A stretch of DNA of 64,000 nucleotides, from NCBI RefSeq assembly GCF_002091475.1, contig NZ_BCTR01000012.1, forward strand, positions 124,001 to 188,000, in the 5' to 3' direction. This DNA is from Sphingomonas azotifigens NBRC 15497. Lineage in GTDB: Bacteria > Pseudomonadota > Alphaproteobacteria > Sphingomonadales > Sphingomonadaceae. The notes under the pieces are model-generated. The model had not been told where the DNA came from. It ran no database searches and was given only the letters and a program-made list of their open reading frames with translations. The first letter of the stretch is position 1. Every line of letters begins with the position of its first letter. The position numbers and the translations under genes are program-made. This document shows, piece by piece, positions 17,810 to 26,754 of this stretch.

Positions 17810-19168
17810 ATGATGGGTGTGGGCAGGATTGCGGGAACGGGTGCCAAGTGGCTGGTCGGGGCAGGCATCGCCGCCCTCGCGACGATGGCGGTGGCGCAGA
17901 CCGTGCCGGGCCAGGACAGCGCCTCGGCGCCGAACACCGGGCTCGACCTGCCGAGCACGCTGGAGATCTTCGGCAAGGCCGATCCCAACGTCCGCAAGCC
18001 GACCGCGATCGTCAACGACTATGTGATCACCGGCACCGAGGTCGATCAGCGCGTTGCGCTGGTCACGGGCATGCAGAAGCTCACCCTGAAGCCCGAGGAG
18101 CGCGAGCAGCTGAAGCTTGCGATGCTCCGCCAGCTGATCGACGAGACGCTGGAGATCCAGGAGGCCAAGGCCAACGAGATCAAGATCGAGCCGCGCGAGG
18201 TGGAGTCGAGCTTTGCCCGCGTCGCCGCGCGCTTCCAGAAGACGCCCGAGCAGATGCGCGCCTGGCTGCGCGAGATCGGTTCCTCGGAACGCTCGATCAA
18301 GCGACAGGTCGAGGCGGAGCTGGCCTGGAGCCGGCTGCTGCGGCGCCGCGTCAACGTGAATGTCGGCGAAGCCGAGGTGAAGGCGATGATCGATCGCCTC
18401 ACCGCCCAGAAGGGCACCGACGAATATCACGTCTACGAGATCTATCAGAACGCCACGCCCGATCGCGCCCAGGAAGTCTCCGGCGGCATGCAGAAGATGA
18501 TCGAGCAGATGCGCCAGGGCACGCCGTTCGACTATCTGGCGCGCACCTATTCGCAGAGCTCGACCCGTGCGCGCGGCGGCGATCTCGGCTGGATCCAGCC
18601 GGCGATGCTGCCTGAGGCGCTCGCCCAGGCGGTGCAGGACATGCAGCCGGGCCAGGTGGCGGGGCCGATCCCGCTCTCGGCCGGTTTCTCGATCGTGTAT
18701 CTGGCGGACAAGCACAAGGTCGGCGTTGCCGATCCGCGCGACGCCAAGCTGAGCCTGCGCCAGCTCTCGCTAAGCTTCGCCAAGGGCACCACCGAGGCGC
18801 AGGCCAGCAGCCGCGCCGCCGCCTTCGCCAAGGCGACCCAGGCGATCCGCGGCTGCGGTGACGTCAGCAAGGTCGCCGCGGCCGAGGGCGCCGAGGTGGT
18901 CGATCGCGACAATATCGTGATCAAGGACCTGCCGCCGGCGCTGCAGAACCTGATCCTGCCGCTGCAGGTCGGCCAGTCGACGCAGCCCTTCGGCTCGATC
19001 GAGGACGGTGTGCGCGTGCTGGTGATCTGCGGCCGCGACGATCCGCCCGCCGCCTACACCCCCTCGGTGGAGCAGGTGCAGGAGCAGCTGGAGGACCAGC
19101 GGGTCAACCTTCGTGCCGAGCGCATGCTGCGTGACCTGCGGCGCGACGCGCTGATCGAATATCGCTGA
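17810..19168 (+). CDS. surA: Periplasmic chaperone / peptidyl-prolyl isomerase, SurA family
   Basis: About 452 residues. A hydrophobic export signal (about 12-30, cleavage near AVAQ) is followed by the SurA N-terminal chaperone domain (VNDYVITGTEVDQRVAL onward). A PpiC-type parvulin domain follows, with YHVYEIYQ, YSQSSTRARGGDLGWIQ and GPIPLSAGFSIVYLADK. It helps outer-membrane proteins such as its neighbour LptD to fold. The start is uncertain: GTG 17807, ATG 17810 and ATG 17813 are consecutive codons with only a weak ribosome site, and ATG 17768 is also in frame. The stop and the next start (pdxA) are separated by one base. Confidence 0.88.
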   Translation: MMGVGRIAGTGAKWLVGAGIAALATMAVAQTVPGQDSASAPNTGLDLPSTLEIFGKADPNVRKPTAIVNDYVITGTEVDQRVALVTGMQKLTLKPEEREQLKLAMLRQLIDETLEIQEAKANEIKIEPREVESSFARVAARFQKTPEQMRAWLREIGSSERSIKRQVEAELAWSRLLRRRVNVNVGEAEVKAMIDRLTAQKGTDEYHVYEIYQNATPDRAQEVSGGMQKMIEQMRQGTPFDYLARTYSQSSTRARGGDLGWIQPAMLPEALAQAVQDMQPGQVAGPIPLSAGFSIVYLADKHKVGVADPRDAKLSLRQLSLSFAKGTTEAQASSRAAAFAKATQAIRGCGDVSKVAAAEGAEVVDRDNIVIKDLPPALQNLILPLQVGQSTQPFGSIEDGVRVLVICGRDDPPAAYTPSVEQVQEQLEDQRVNLRAERMLRDLRRDALIEYR

Positions 19169-19169
19169 G

Positions 19170-20183
19170 ATGACGGCCGGGGGCGCCACCCTGCCTCCGC
19201 TCGCCGTCGCCATGGGCGACTCGGCGGGGATCGGGCCGGAAATCACCGCCAAGGCGTGGGAAGCACGTCGCGCGGAAGGTCTCGTGCCGTTTTTCGGCGT
19301 GGGCGACCCCAACGCCGTGCGCGCGGTGTGGGACGGCCCGATCGCGCCGATCGGCGACCCCCTCGAGGCATCTGCAGTCTTCGCCGACGCGCTGCCGCTG
19401 CTGCCGATCGGCGACACCGGAGCAGTGGTGCCGGGCATGCCCTCCTTGGGCACCGCGCATATCGCGCTGCAATCGCTGGAGGTCGCGACCGGCCTTGCCA
19501 GCGCCGGGGCGGCCGGCGCGCTGGTGACCGGGCCGGTTTCCAAGGCGCAGCTGTACGCGATCGGCTTCACCCATCCCGGCCAGACCGAGTTCGTCGCCGA
19601 ACGTTGCGGCATCACCGCCGACAATGCGGTGATGATGCTTGCGGGCCCGACGCTGCGGGTGGTGCCGATCACCGTGCATGTGCCGCTGGCGCAGGTGCCG
19701 TCGCTGATCAGCCCCGAGCTGGTCGTCGCCAAGGGCCGCGTCACCGCGCGCGGGCTGCAGCGCAATTTCGGCATCGCCCAGCCGCGGCTCGCCTTTGCCG
19801 GGCTCAACCCGCATGCCGGCGAAGGCGGCGCGATCGGGCATGAGGAAATCGACGTGCTGCTGCCCGCGATCGAGCAATTGCGTGCCGAGGGTATCGACGC
19901 AACCGGGCCCTTCGCCGCCGACACGCTGTTCCACGCCCGCGCCCGCCAGGGCTATGACGCGGCGCTCTGCCTCTACCACGACCAGGCGCTGATCCCGATC
20001 AAGACGCTGCATTTCGACGACGGGGTCAACATGACGCTCGGCCTGCCGATCGTCCGCACCTCGCCCGATCATGGCACCGCCTTCGGCATCGCCGGACAGA
20101 ACCTCGCGCATCCGGGCGCAATGATCGCCGCCATCCGGATGGCCGCCAGCGCTGCGCAACGCCGAGCCGAAGCCGCAGCGTGA
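19170..20183 (+). CDS. pdxA: 4-hydroxythreonine-4-phosphate dehydrogenase
   Basis: 337 residues, normal for PdxA. The N-terminus has [14 protein letters not shown] and the metal-binding histidine segments are [10 protein letters not shown] and LNPHAGEGG. The C-terminus contains [12 protein letters not shown] and [14 protein letters not shown], all family hallmarks. It oxidises 4-phosphohydroxy-L-threonine in the DXP-dependent pyridoxal phosphate pathway. The ATG lies one base after the surA stop and its TGA overlaps the rsmA GTG by four bases, so the three genes form one translational unit as in E. coli. Confidence 0.96.
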   Translation: MTAGGATLPPLAVAMGDSAGIGPEITAKAWEARRAEGLVPFFGVGDPNAVRAVWDGPIAPIGDPLEASAVFADALPLLPIGDTGAVVPGMPSLGTAHIALQSLEVATGLASAGAAGALVTGPVSKAQLYAIGFTHPGQTEFVAERCGITADNAVMMLAGPTLRVVPITVHVPLAQVPSLISPELVVAKGRVTARGLQRNFGIAQPRLAFAGLNPHAGEGGAIGHEEIDVLLPAIEQLRAEGIDATGPFAADTLFHARARQGYDAALCLYHDQALIPIKTLHFDDGVNMTLGLPIVRTSPDHGTAFGIAGQNLAHPGAMIAAIRMAASAAQRRAEAAA

Positions 20184-21004
20184 CCGCCCTTCCCCCGCTC
20201 CGCGACGTCATTGCCAAATACGGGTTGAGCGCCAGCAAGGCGCTCGGCCAGAACTTCCTGTTCGATGGCCAGCTGCTCGGCCGGATCGCCAAGGTGCCCG
20301 GCGACATCGCGGGTACCGAGATTTTCGAGGTCGGTCCCGGGCCCGGCGGCCTCACCCGTGCGCTGCTCCAGGCCGGTGCCAGCGTCACCGCGGTCGAGCG
20401 CGACCGGCGCTGCATTCCCGCGCTCGAGGAACTGGGCGGCTATTTCCCGGGCAAGCTCCGCGTGATCGAAGGCGATGCGCTGGAGGTGGATGCGCCGGCG
20501 CTGTTCGCGGGCAAGCCGCACGTCGTTGCCAACCTGCCCTATAATGTCGGCACGGCGCTGCTGATCGGCTGGCTTTCGGCCGACTGGCAACCCTGGTGGG
20601 CCAGCCTGACGCTGATGTTCCAGAAGGAAGTCGCCGAGCGCATCGTCGCGCAGGCGGGCACCGAACATTATGGCCGGCTCGCCGTGCTCGCCCAGTGGCG
20701 GAGCGCCCCGCGGATCGCGATGGGCGTGCACCGCTCGGCCTTCACCCCGCCGCCCAAGGTGATGTCGGCGGTGGTGCATATCGTTCCCGGCGAAGCCCCC
20801 GAAGGCGTGCAGCTGCGCGTGCTGGAAGCGGTGACCGCGGCAGCGTTCGGCCAGCGCCGCAAGATGCTGCGCCAGAGCCTCAAGCCGGTGCCGGGTGCCT
20901 TGGCGGCGCTGGAGTCGCTCGGCATCGATGCCAGCCGCCGCGCCGAGACGGTCAGCGTCGCCGAATTCGTCGCGATCGCCCGTGAATTGGGACGCCCGGC
21001 CTGA
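20180..21004 (+). CDS. rsmA: 16S rRNA dimethyladenosine transferase (KsgA)
   Basis: 274 residues. The AdoMet motif is [14 protein letters not shown], the catalytic NLPYNVGT replaces the usual NLPYNIST, and [13 protein letters not shown] and [13 protein letters not shown] are the later family motifs. It dimethylates two adjacent adenines near the 3' end of 16S rRNA during small-subunit maturation; its loss gives kasugamycin resistance. The start is GTG at 20180 inside the pdxA stop (GTGA). The next gene is convergent with only two bases between the stops, so there is no room for a conventional terminator. Confidence 0.96.
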   Translation: MTALPPLRDVIAKYGLSASKALGQNFLFDGQLLGRIAKVPGDIAGTEIFEVGPGPGGLTRALLQAGASVTAVERDRRCIPALEELGGYFPGKLRVIEGDALEVDAPALFAGKPHVVANLPYNVGTALLIGWLSADWQPWWASLTLMFQKEVAERIVAQAGTEHYGRLAVLAQWRSAPRIAMGVHRSAFTPPPKVMSAVVHIVPGEAPEGVQLRVLEAVTAAAFGQRRKMLRQSLKPVPGALAALESLGIDASRRAETVSVAEFVAIARELGRPA

Positions 21005-21006
21005 CG

Positions 21007-23187
21007 TCAGTCCCGGTTGCCGCGGAACAGCCGCAGCACCGGCACCAGCGAGGCATGGTCGTCGGTCCATCCGGCAAAGCCCGGCTCGGCGACGAGCGGT
21101 CGCCACGCCCCGTCCCGCGCGCGCAGCGCCGCCAGTGACCGCGGCGAACGGCTGAGCGCGATCCAGTCGGACACCGCGCCCTCCGCCTGCCGCTCGAGCG
21201 CGCTGGGTACATGGACGAGCCGCAGTCCCTGCCAGCCGCCCGCCTTGGCGGCACCGGCCACTACCGGCGCGAGCGCGAGGAAGCGGTTCGAGATATGGAC
21301 GAGCAGCAGCCCCTCCGATGACAGCACCTGGCCATAGGTGGCGAAGGCCTCCGCGGTCATCAGGTGCATCGGCACCGCGTCGGAGGAGAAGGCGTCGAGC
21401 GCGAGCAGGTCGAGGCTCGCAGGCGGCAGCTCGCCGAGCCGGAGCCGCGCGTCGCCGACAAGGATATGCGCCTGGGGTGCGCAGAGGCGCAGGAAGGTAA
21501 AGGCGCCGGTGTCGCGGGCGAGATGCACCACGGCGGGATCGATCTCGAAGAACCGCCAGTCCTGCCCCGGCTGCGCATAGCACGCCAGCGTCCCGGTCCC
21601 GAGCCCGACCACGCCGATCCGCGCACGGGGGCCATAGAGCGCCGGCGCCGCCTGCATCGCCTGCCCCACGCCCGACCCCGCCTGATAATAGGTCGTCGGC
21701 AGCCGTGCGCGATCGCCCTTCAGCTGGACGCCGTGCACCGTGGTGCCATGGGCGAGCCGCCGCTGGTCGGGCTGATCGGTGACCGTGTAGACACCGAAAT
21801 AGCTTCGCGTCCTTGCGCCGCTCAGCGAAGTCTGGATGGCGGTATAGCCGCCGAACAGGAACAGCGCGCCGCACAGCGCCACCGCATAGGGCAAGCGGGC
21901 GCCGACCGTCACCAGCCCGATGGCGCCGATCGCGAGAAAGCCAAGCTGGACATGCATCGGCCCGAGCAGCTTGTCGGTCGAGCCGATCAGGACGATGGCG
22001 ACCACCGCGACGCCTAGTGCGAGCCCGACAGGCTTGCGGCGGGGGCCCGACCACAGGCTTTCCAGCGGGCCGGTCAGCGGTCGCTGCGGGATCAAGAGGC
22101 CCGCAGCGAGGATCAGCAGCGGATATTCATAGGTCCAGTCGAACAGCACGGGCGCCAGCAACCCGGCGAACACGCCGCCCAGCGCCCCGCCGAGCGCCAT
22201 GGCCAGATAGAAGCCGGTCAGTCGATCGGCCGGCGGGCGAAGCGCATAGAGCCGGGCATGGCAGGCGACCGACACCGCGAACAGCAGGACAAGGCCGATG
22301 ACCGCGTTGAAATAGGCCAGCCGCTGGTCGCCGGCGATCAATGTCGCGCCGAACAGCAGCAGCACGAGCGGTACGCACCGGCCGAGCAGGTCGTCGAGCA
22401 ACACCGAGCTGCGGAACGCCACCGGGAAGCTCAGCAGGTACAGGCCGAGCGGCAGCACCCAGAGCAGCGGCACGGCGACGATATCGGTGGTGAGAAAGGT
22501 GGTCGTCGCGAGCATCAGCCCCGACGGGACCAGCGCCAGCGCGATCCAGCGTGCCCAGTCCCGCACGATCGTCGCCGGGGCAGCCTGCCGGGGCGGTGCC
22601 ACCGGTTCCCGCCGCGGCAGGCGACTGGCGCAGGCGAGCACCAGCAGCGCGACCACCGCATAGCCGAAGGTCCACAGCCAGCTCTGGTCGCGGAGGCGCA
22701 GGAACGGCTCGACCAGCAGCGGATAGGCGAGCAGCCCGCCAAAGCTGCCGATGTTCGACGCGGCATAGAGCGCATAGGGATCGCGGCCACCGCTGGCGGC
22801 GGCGTACCAGCGCTGGAGCAGCGGCGCCTGGGCGGAGATCGCCAGGAACAGCGGCCCGATCGCCGCGGTCAGCAGCCACGGCACCCAGAGCGCGGGCTCC
22901 GCGCCGATCGGCACCTGCATCGTGCCCAGCCCGATCGGCAGCCACAGCGCGGCGGCAGCCAGCAGGCCGAGATGCACCGCCGCCTGGGTCCGCACCCGGA
23001 ACCGCCCCAGCCAATGCGCATAGCCATATCCCACCAGCAGCAGCGCCTGGTAGACCAGCATCGCCGAGTTCCACACCGCCGGCGCCCCGCCGAGCCGCGG
23101 CAGCGCCATCCGCGCGACCATCGGCTGGACCAGGAACAGCAGGAACGATCCGGCGAGGATCGTGGCGACGAACAGCGCGCGCAACAT
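21007..23187 (-). CDS. Membrane-anchored spermidine-synthase-like protein
   Basis: About 726 residues. The N-terminal two thirds has around 12-14 hydrophobic helices, starting with VATILAGSFLLFLVQPMVARMALPR, typical of the MFS-like spermine synthase fusions. The C-terminal third is a spermidine-synthase-type Rossmann domain: IGVVGLGTGTLACY, RFFEIDPAVV, ILVGDARLRL, DLLALDAFSSDAVP. The aminopropyltransferase-type core is intact, but polyamine synthesis is unproven for such fusions. Start: ATG 23187 opens at the first helix. An alternative GTG at 23226 would overlap the upstream GNAT stop (GTGA), fitting the coupled operon. It is the last gene of a five-gene minus-strand operon. Confidence 0.8.
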   Translation of the reverse strand: MLRALFVATILAGSFLLFLVQPMVARMALPRLGGAPAVWNSAMLVYQALLLVGYGYAHWLGRFRVRTQAAVHLGLLAAAALWLPIGLGTMQVPIGAEPALWVPWLLTAAIGPLFLAISAQAPLLQRWYAAASGGRDPYALYAASNIGSFGGLLAYPLLVEPFLRLRDQSWLWTFGYAVVALLVLACASRLPRREPVAPPRQAAPATIVRDWARWIALALVPSGLMLATTTFLTTDIVAVPLLWVLPLGLYLLSFPVAFRSSVLLDDLLGRCVPLVLLLFGATLIAGDQRLAYFNAVIGLVLLFAVSVACHARLYALRPPADRLTGFYLAMALGGALGGVFAGLLAPVLFDWTYEYPLLILAAGLLIPQRPLTGPLESLWSGPRRKPVGLALGVAVVAIVLIGSTDKLLGPMHVQLGFLAIGAIGLVTVGARLPYAVALCGALFLFGGYTAIQTSLSGARTRSYFGVYTVTDQPDQRRLAHGTTVHGVQLKGDRARLPTTYYQAGSGVGQAMQAAPALYGPRARIGVVGLGTGTLACYAQPGQDWRFFEIDPAVVHLARDTGAFTFLRLCAPQAHILVGDARLRLGELPPASLDLLALDAFSSDAVPMHLMTAEAFATYGQVLSSEGLLLVHISNRFLALAPVVAGAAKAGGWQGLRLVHVPSALERQAEGAVSDWIALSRSPRSLAALRARDGAWRPLVAEPGFAGWTDDHASLVPVLRLFRGNRD

Positions 23188-23222
23188 GCCCGCGCGGCCC
23201 GGTACGCGATCCGCGGCGTCGA

Positions 23223-23747
23223 TCACGGACGGTGGATGCGATAGGTGCGGTGGCGGCGCAGCGCGGGGATCGCCGTGGGATGGTCGAAGTCGCCGTCCGG
23301 CACGCGCTGCATGCCGAGTCGCTCCATCAGGCCCCAGCTCCGGGCGTTCGCCTCGACCGTGATGGCGGCGATGCTCGAGGCAGCGAGATGCTGCCATCCC
23401 CAGGCGAGGCTCGCCGCGGCGGCCTCGCGGGCATAGCCTTGGCCCCAATGCTCGGTCGCAAGCCGCCAGCCGATCTCGATGTCGCCCGCGATCGGCGTAC
23501 CCGCTGCGCCGGGCTTCAGGCCGCAGAACCCGAGAAACGCACCATCCTCGCGGCGTTCGAGCGCCCAGAAACAATGGCCATGGCCTGCCTGGAATGCGCG
23601 TTGCCGGTCGATGCCCGCGTCGCTTTCCGCGCGCGATTGCAGCGGCCCGATATAGGCCATGACGCGCGGATCGTTCGCCATTGCGTGGAAGGGCGCGCGG
23701 TCGGCGTCGGTCCAGCCGCGCAGCAGGAGTCGTTCGGTTTCGATCAT
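23223..23747 (-). CDS. GNAT N-acetyltransferase, RimJ/RimL type (copy 2)
   Basis: 174 residues. RLLLRGWTDADRAPFHAM is the usual start of this GNAT group, followed by FLGFCGLKPG, DIEIGWRLATEHWGQGYAREAA (acetyl-CoA pyrophosphate loop) and NARSWGLMERLGMQ. Such enzymes acetylate protein N-termini or small amines; the target is unknown. It overlaps the preceding GNAT gene by ATGA and is the same length, with many identical blocks (for example REDGAxLGFCGLKPGA and WGQGYAREAAAASL), so the pair is a tandem duplication. Confidence 0.85.
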   Translation of the reverse strand: MIETERLLLRGWTDADRAPFHAMANDPRVMAYIGPLQSRAESDAGIDRQRAFQAGHGHCFWALERREDGAFLGFCGLKPGAAGTPIAGDIEIGWRLATEHWGQGYAREAAAASLAWGWQHLAASSIAAITVEANARSWGLMERLGMQRVPDGDFDHPTAIPALRRHRTYRIHRP

Positions 23748-24268
23748 GGCCGGTTGATCGCGAAAGCTACGGTCGGACGCAAGCGATGACCGGGCGGGTG
23801 CACCGGATGCTCGAAATCGGTGAACCAGCGCATTCCCAGCCGCTCCATGAGGGCACGGCTGGCAAGATTGCAGGCGGAGGTGATCGCGACGACGCGTGGG
23901 TCGGAGCGATGCACCCAGGCCCAGTCGAGGCTCGCCGCCGCCGCTTCGCGAGCATAGCCCTGCCCCCAGAAAGGCCGCGCGAACATCCAGCCGATCTCCA
24001 GTTCGCCTGCGATCGGCGTATCCGGCGCGCCGGGCTTCAGGCCGCAAAAGCCGAGCACCGCGCCGTCCTCGCGCCGCTCCACGACGTTGAACCCAAGGCC
24101 ATGGCTGGGTCCATAGCCGAGATGCCGCGCGATCGTCGCCCGGCTATGCGCCGTGCTCTTCACCGGGCCGAGGTCGCGCATCACCTCCGGATCGCTCCAC
24201 ATGGCATGGAGTGCATCGAAGTCGCGCGGCTCGGGCGGCCGCAGCAGCAGCCGCGGCGTTTCGATCAC
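23744..24268 (-). CDS. GNAT N-acetyltransferase, RimJ/RimL type (copy 1)
   Basis: 174 residues, starting MIETPRLLLRPPEPRDFDALHAM. It has VLGFCGLKPGAPDTPIAGELEIGW, the acetyl-CoA loop FWGQGYAREAA and a C-terminal NLASRALMERLGMRWF. It is the upstream partner of the second GNAT gene. The two share the CoA-binding core but differ in the substrate-side N-terminal third (residues about 15-60), suggesting divergence in what they acetylate. ATG 24268 overlaps the hemB stop (ATGA) and its own stop overlaps the next start. Confidence 0.85.
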   Translation of the reverse strand: MIETPRLLLRPPEPRDFDALHAMWSDPEVMRDLGPVKSTAHSRATIARHLGYGPSHGLGFNVVERREDGAVLGFCGLKPGAPDTPIAGELEIGWMFARPFWGQGYAREAAAASLDWAWVHRSDPRVVAITSACNLASRALMERLGMRWFTDFEHPVHPPGHRLRPTVAFAINRP

Positions 24269-25251
24269 GCGCCGAGCAGCCGTGCCGCCAGGGGGGCGTG
24301 ATAGGTGAGCACGCCCGAACAGCCCGCGCGCTTGAACGCCATCAGCGTTTCCAGCACCAGCGCGTCGCGATCGCCCGCGCCGACTGCGGCCGAGGCCTCC
24401 AGCATCGCGTATTCGCCGGACACCTGATACGCGAAGACAGGCACTTCGAAGGCACTCTTCACACGGGTGATAATGTCGAGATAGGGCAGGCCCGGCTTCA
24501 CCATCACGCTGTCCGCGCCCTCCGCCAGATCGAGCGCCACCTCGCGCAGTGCCTCTTCGGCATTGGCGGGGTCCATCTGGTAGGTCTTCTTGTCGCCCTT
24601 CAGCAGCCCACGGGTGCCGACCGCGTCGCGGAACGGGCCATAAAAGGCGCTCGCATATTTGGCGGCATAGGCCATGATCTGCACGTTGACATGGCCGTTC
24701 GCCTCCAGCGCGGTGCGGATTTGGCCCACGCGGCCGTCCATCATGTCGCTCGGCGCGACGATGTCGGCGCCCGCCGCTGCCTGGACCAGCGCCTGCTCGG
24801 TCAGCACCGCCGAGGTCTCGTCGTTCAGCACATAGCCGGCCGCGTCGACGATGCCGTCATGCCCATGGCTGGTATAGGGGTCGAGCGCGACGTCGGTCAG
24901 CACGCCGACTTCGGGCACCGCGTCCTTGATCGCGCGGATGGCGCGGCACATCAGATTGTCGGGATTGACCGCCTCGCGGCCATCCTCGGTGCGCAGTTCG
25001 CGCGGCGTGTTGGGGAACAGCGCGAGGCAGGGAATCCCGAGGTCACGCGCCTCGCGAGCCCGATCGACGATGCCAGCCAGGCTCCAGCGCGATACGCCGG
25101 GAAGCGCGGCGATCGGCTCTTCCTCGGCGCCTTCGGTCACGAACACGGGCCAGATCAGGTCGGCGGGGGTGAGCACGGTTTCGGCATGGAGGCGACGGCT
25201 CCAGGCCGAAGCCCGGGAGCGACGAAGGCGAAGCGCGGGATAGTGGCTCAT
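24265..25251 (-). CDS. hemB: Delta-aminolevulinic acid dehydratase (porphobilinogen synthase)
   Basis: 328 residues. It condenses two 5-aminolevulinates into porphobilinogen for heme and cobamide synthesis. The Schiff-base lysine is in SVMVKPGLPYLDI and the second active-site lysine in AAKYASAFYGPFR. The metal loop reads DVALDPYTSHGHDG: the three zinc cysteines of the mammalian type are replaced by Ala/Asp, so this is a magnesium or metal-independent type. Start ATG 25251 overlaps the upstream deacetylase stop by four bases. Cobamide is the cofactor of the methylmalonyl-CoA mutase further along the window, though the genes are not linked. Confidence 0.96.
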   Translation of the reverse strand: MSHYPALRLRRSRASAWSRRLHAETVLTPADLIWPVFVTEGAEEEPIAALPGVSRWSLAGIVDRAREARDLGIPCLALFPNTPRELRTEDGREAVNPDNLMCRAIRAIKDAVPEVGVLTDVALDPYTSHGHDGIVDAAGYVLNDETSAVLTEQALVQAAAGADIVAPSDMMDGRVGQIRTALEANGHVNVQIMAYAAKYASAFYGPFRDAVGTRGLLKGDKKTYQMDPANAEEALREVALDLAEGADSVMVKPGLPYLDIITRVKSAFEVPVFAYQVSGEYAMLEASAAVGAGDRDALVLETLMAFKRAGCSGVLTYHAPLAARLLGA

Positions 25252-26189
25252 GCGGCGCCAGATGCGCCTTGATTGCGCAGGTTGCAAGCGTCGCCGAGCG
25301 CCGTCGTGCCCAGCGTGAGGATCGAGGTCGCATGCCGCCGGGCCACTTCCAGCGCGTCGCTGCCATAGCCGCCGCCGAGCGTGCTGGCGAACGGGACACC
25401 GCGTCGGCGCAGCGTCTCCGCCACCCAGCGATCGCGGGCCACCAGCCCCTCCCCGCTCAGCCCGAGTCGCCCGAGGCGATCGTCGGCGAAGGGGTCGACG
25501 CCGGCTTGGTAGAGCACCAGGTCGGGATCGACCTGGGCGAGCAGCGGCACGAGCGTGGTCTCGAGCGCTTCGAGATAGGCCGCGTCCGCCGTGCCATCCG
25601 CCAGCCCGACATCGACCGTCGAGCGCGCCTTGCGGACCGGGAAGTTCTTCTCGGCATGGATCGAATAGGTCGCGATCTCCGGTCGACCGGCGGTGAGCGC
25701 GGCGGTGCCGTCGCCCTGGTGCACATCGCAATCGACGATCAGCACGCGCCGGGCATGGCCTTCCTCTACCAGGCGCACCGCTGCGATGGCGAGATCGTTG
25801 AACACGCAATAGCCGGCCCCGGTATCGGCCAGCGCATGATGGCTGCCGCCCGCGCTGTTCGCCGCATAGCCTTCGCGCTGGGCGATCCGCGCGGCGAGGA
25901 ACGTGCCGCCCGGCACCCGTTCCGACCGTCGCGCCACCGCCGACGTGACCGGGAAGCCGATCCGCCGCGTCTTGTGCGGCGGCACGCGCGCCTCCAGCAC
26001 CTCGGCGACATAGTCCGGATCGTGCACCGCCTCCAGCCAGCGCGGCGACATCGCCTCGGGCGCGTGCCAGCGGATGCGCGCGCCTTCAGCCTGCAACAGG
26101 TCGCGGACGAGGCCGTTCTTGTTCCAGAGATAGGCACTGCCTGCCGGTGCCGGCGCGACATAATCGGGATGATGGACGACGGGGATCAC
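25248..26189 (-). CDS. Histone deacetylase-family amidohydrolase
   Basis: 313 residues of the arginase/deacetylase fold. Seen motifs: GGSHHALADTGAGYCVFNDLAIA (catalytic HH pair, then Gly-Tyr-Cys), LIVDCDVHQGDGTA (zinc-ligand Asp and His), YQAGVDPFADD (second zinc Asp) and GGGYG. Bacterial members deacetylate acetylpolyamines or acetylated proteins. The fourth and fifth genes of this operon are acetyltransferase and polyamine-synthase-like, so an acetylated polyamine or amine as the shared substrate is a tempting but unproven reading. It is the first gene of the operon. rppH is divergent, 79 bases away. Confidence 0.88.
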   Translation of the reverse strand: MIPVVHHPDYVAPAPAGSAYLWNKNGLVRDLLQAEGARIRWHAPEAMSPRWLEAVHDPDYVAEVLEARVPPHKTRRIGFPVTSAVARRSERVPGGTFLAARIAQREGYAANSAGGSHHALADTGAGYCVFNDLAIAAVRLVEEGHARRVLIVDCDVHQGDGTAALTAGRPEIATYSIHAEKNFPVRKARSTVDVGLADGTADAAYLEALETTLVPLLAQVDPDLVLYQAGVDPFADDRLGRLGLSGEGLVARDRWVAETLRRRGVPFASTLGGGYGSDALEVARRHATSILTLGTTALGDACNLRNQGASGAA

Positions 26190-26268
26190 GCCCGCGGATT
26201 TAGGTAGCCGGCGGGTTCGACGAAAGACGACCCTTCCGCCATGCCACGCTTCGTCCTAGGGAAGCCGC

Positions 26269-26748
26269 ATGACCGATCCTGCTTCGCTTCCCTATCGTCC
26301 CTGTGCCGGCGTGATGCTGCTCAACCGCGCCGGCCGTGTGTTCGTTGGCCAGCGACTCGATTCCACGCTGGAGGCCTGGCAGATGCCGCAGGGCGGGATC
26401 GACCCCGGCGAGGACGCGCTGGACGCCGCGTTCCGCGAGCTTTGGGAAGAGACCGGCGTCGCGCGCCAGCATGCCGAGCTCATCGCCGAGGCGCCCGAGG
26501 AACTTCAGTACGACCTGCCCGAAGAGCTGGTCGGCAAGGTCTGGAAGGGCAAGTGGCGCGGCCAGCGCCAGCGCTGGTTCCTGCTGCGCTTCCTGGGGGA
26601 AGAGGGCGATATCAACATCGTCACCGCCGAACCCGAGTTTCGCGCCTGGCGCTGGGCCGAGCCGGCGGAGCTGCCGGAGCTGATCGTGCCGTTCAAGCGG
26701 GCGCTGTACGAACGACTGCTCGTGCTGTTCGCGCCGCATCTCGGCTGA
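26269..26748 (+). CDS. rppH: RNA pyrophosphohydrolase (Nudix)
   Basis: 159 residues. The Nudix box spans residues 42-64 (GGIDPGEDALDAAFRELWEETG), with the RppH-specific PYRPCAGVMLLNRAGRVFVGQR before it and WKGKWRGQRQRWFLLRF after it. It removes pyrophosphate from the 5' end of transcripts, triggering mRNA decay, and may also hydrolyse Ap4A-type dinucleotides. The start ATG at 26269 gives the conserved N-terminus. The following gene is convergent with six bases between stops. Confidence 0.93.
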   Translation: MTDPASLPYRPCAGVMLLNRAGRVFVGQRLDSTLEAWQMPQGGIDPGEDALDAAFRELWEETGVARQHAELIAEAPEELQYDLPEELVGKVWKGKWRGQRQRWFLLRFLGEEGDINIVTAEPEFRAWRWAEPAELPELIVPFKRALYERLLVLFAPHLG

Positions 26749-26754
26749 GGCAGC

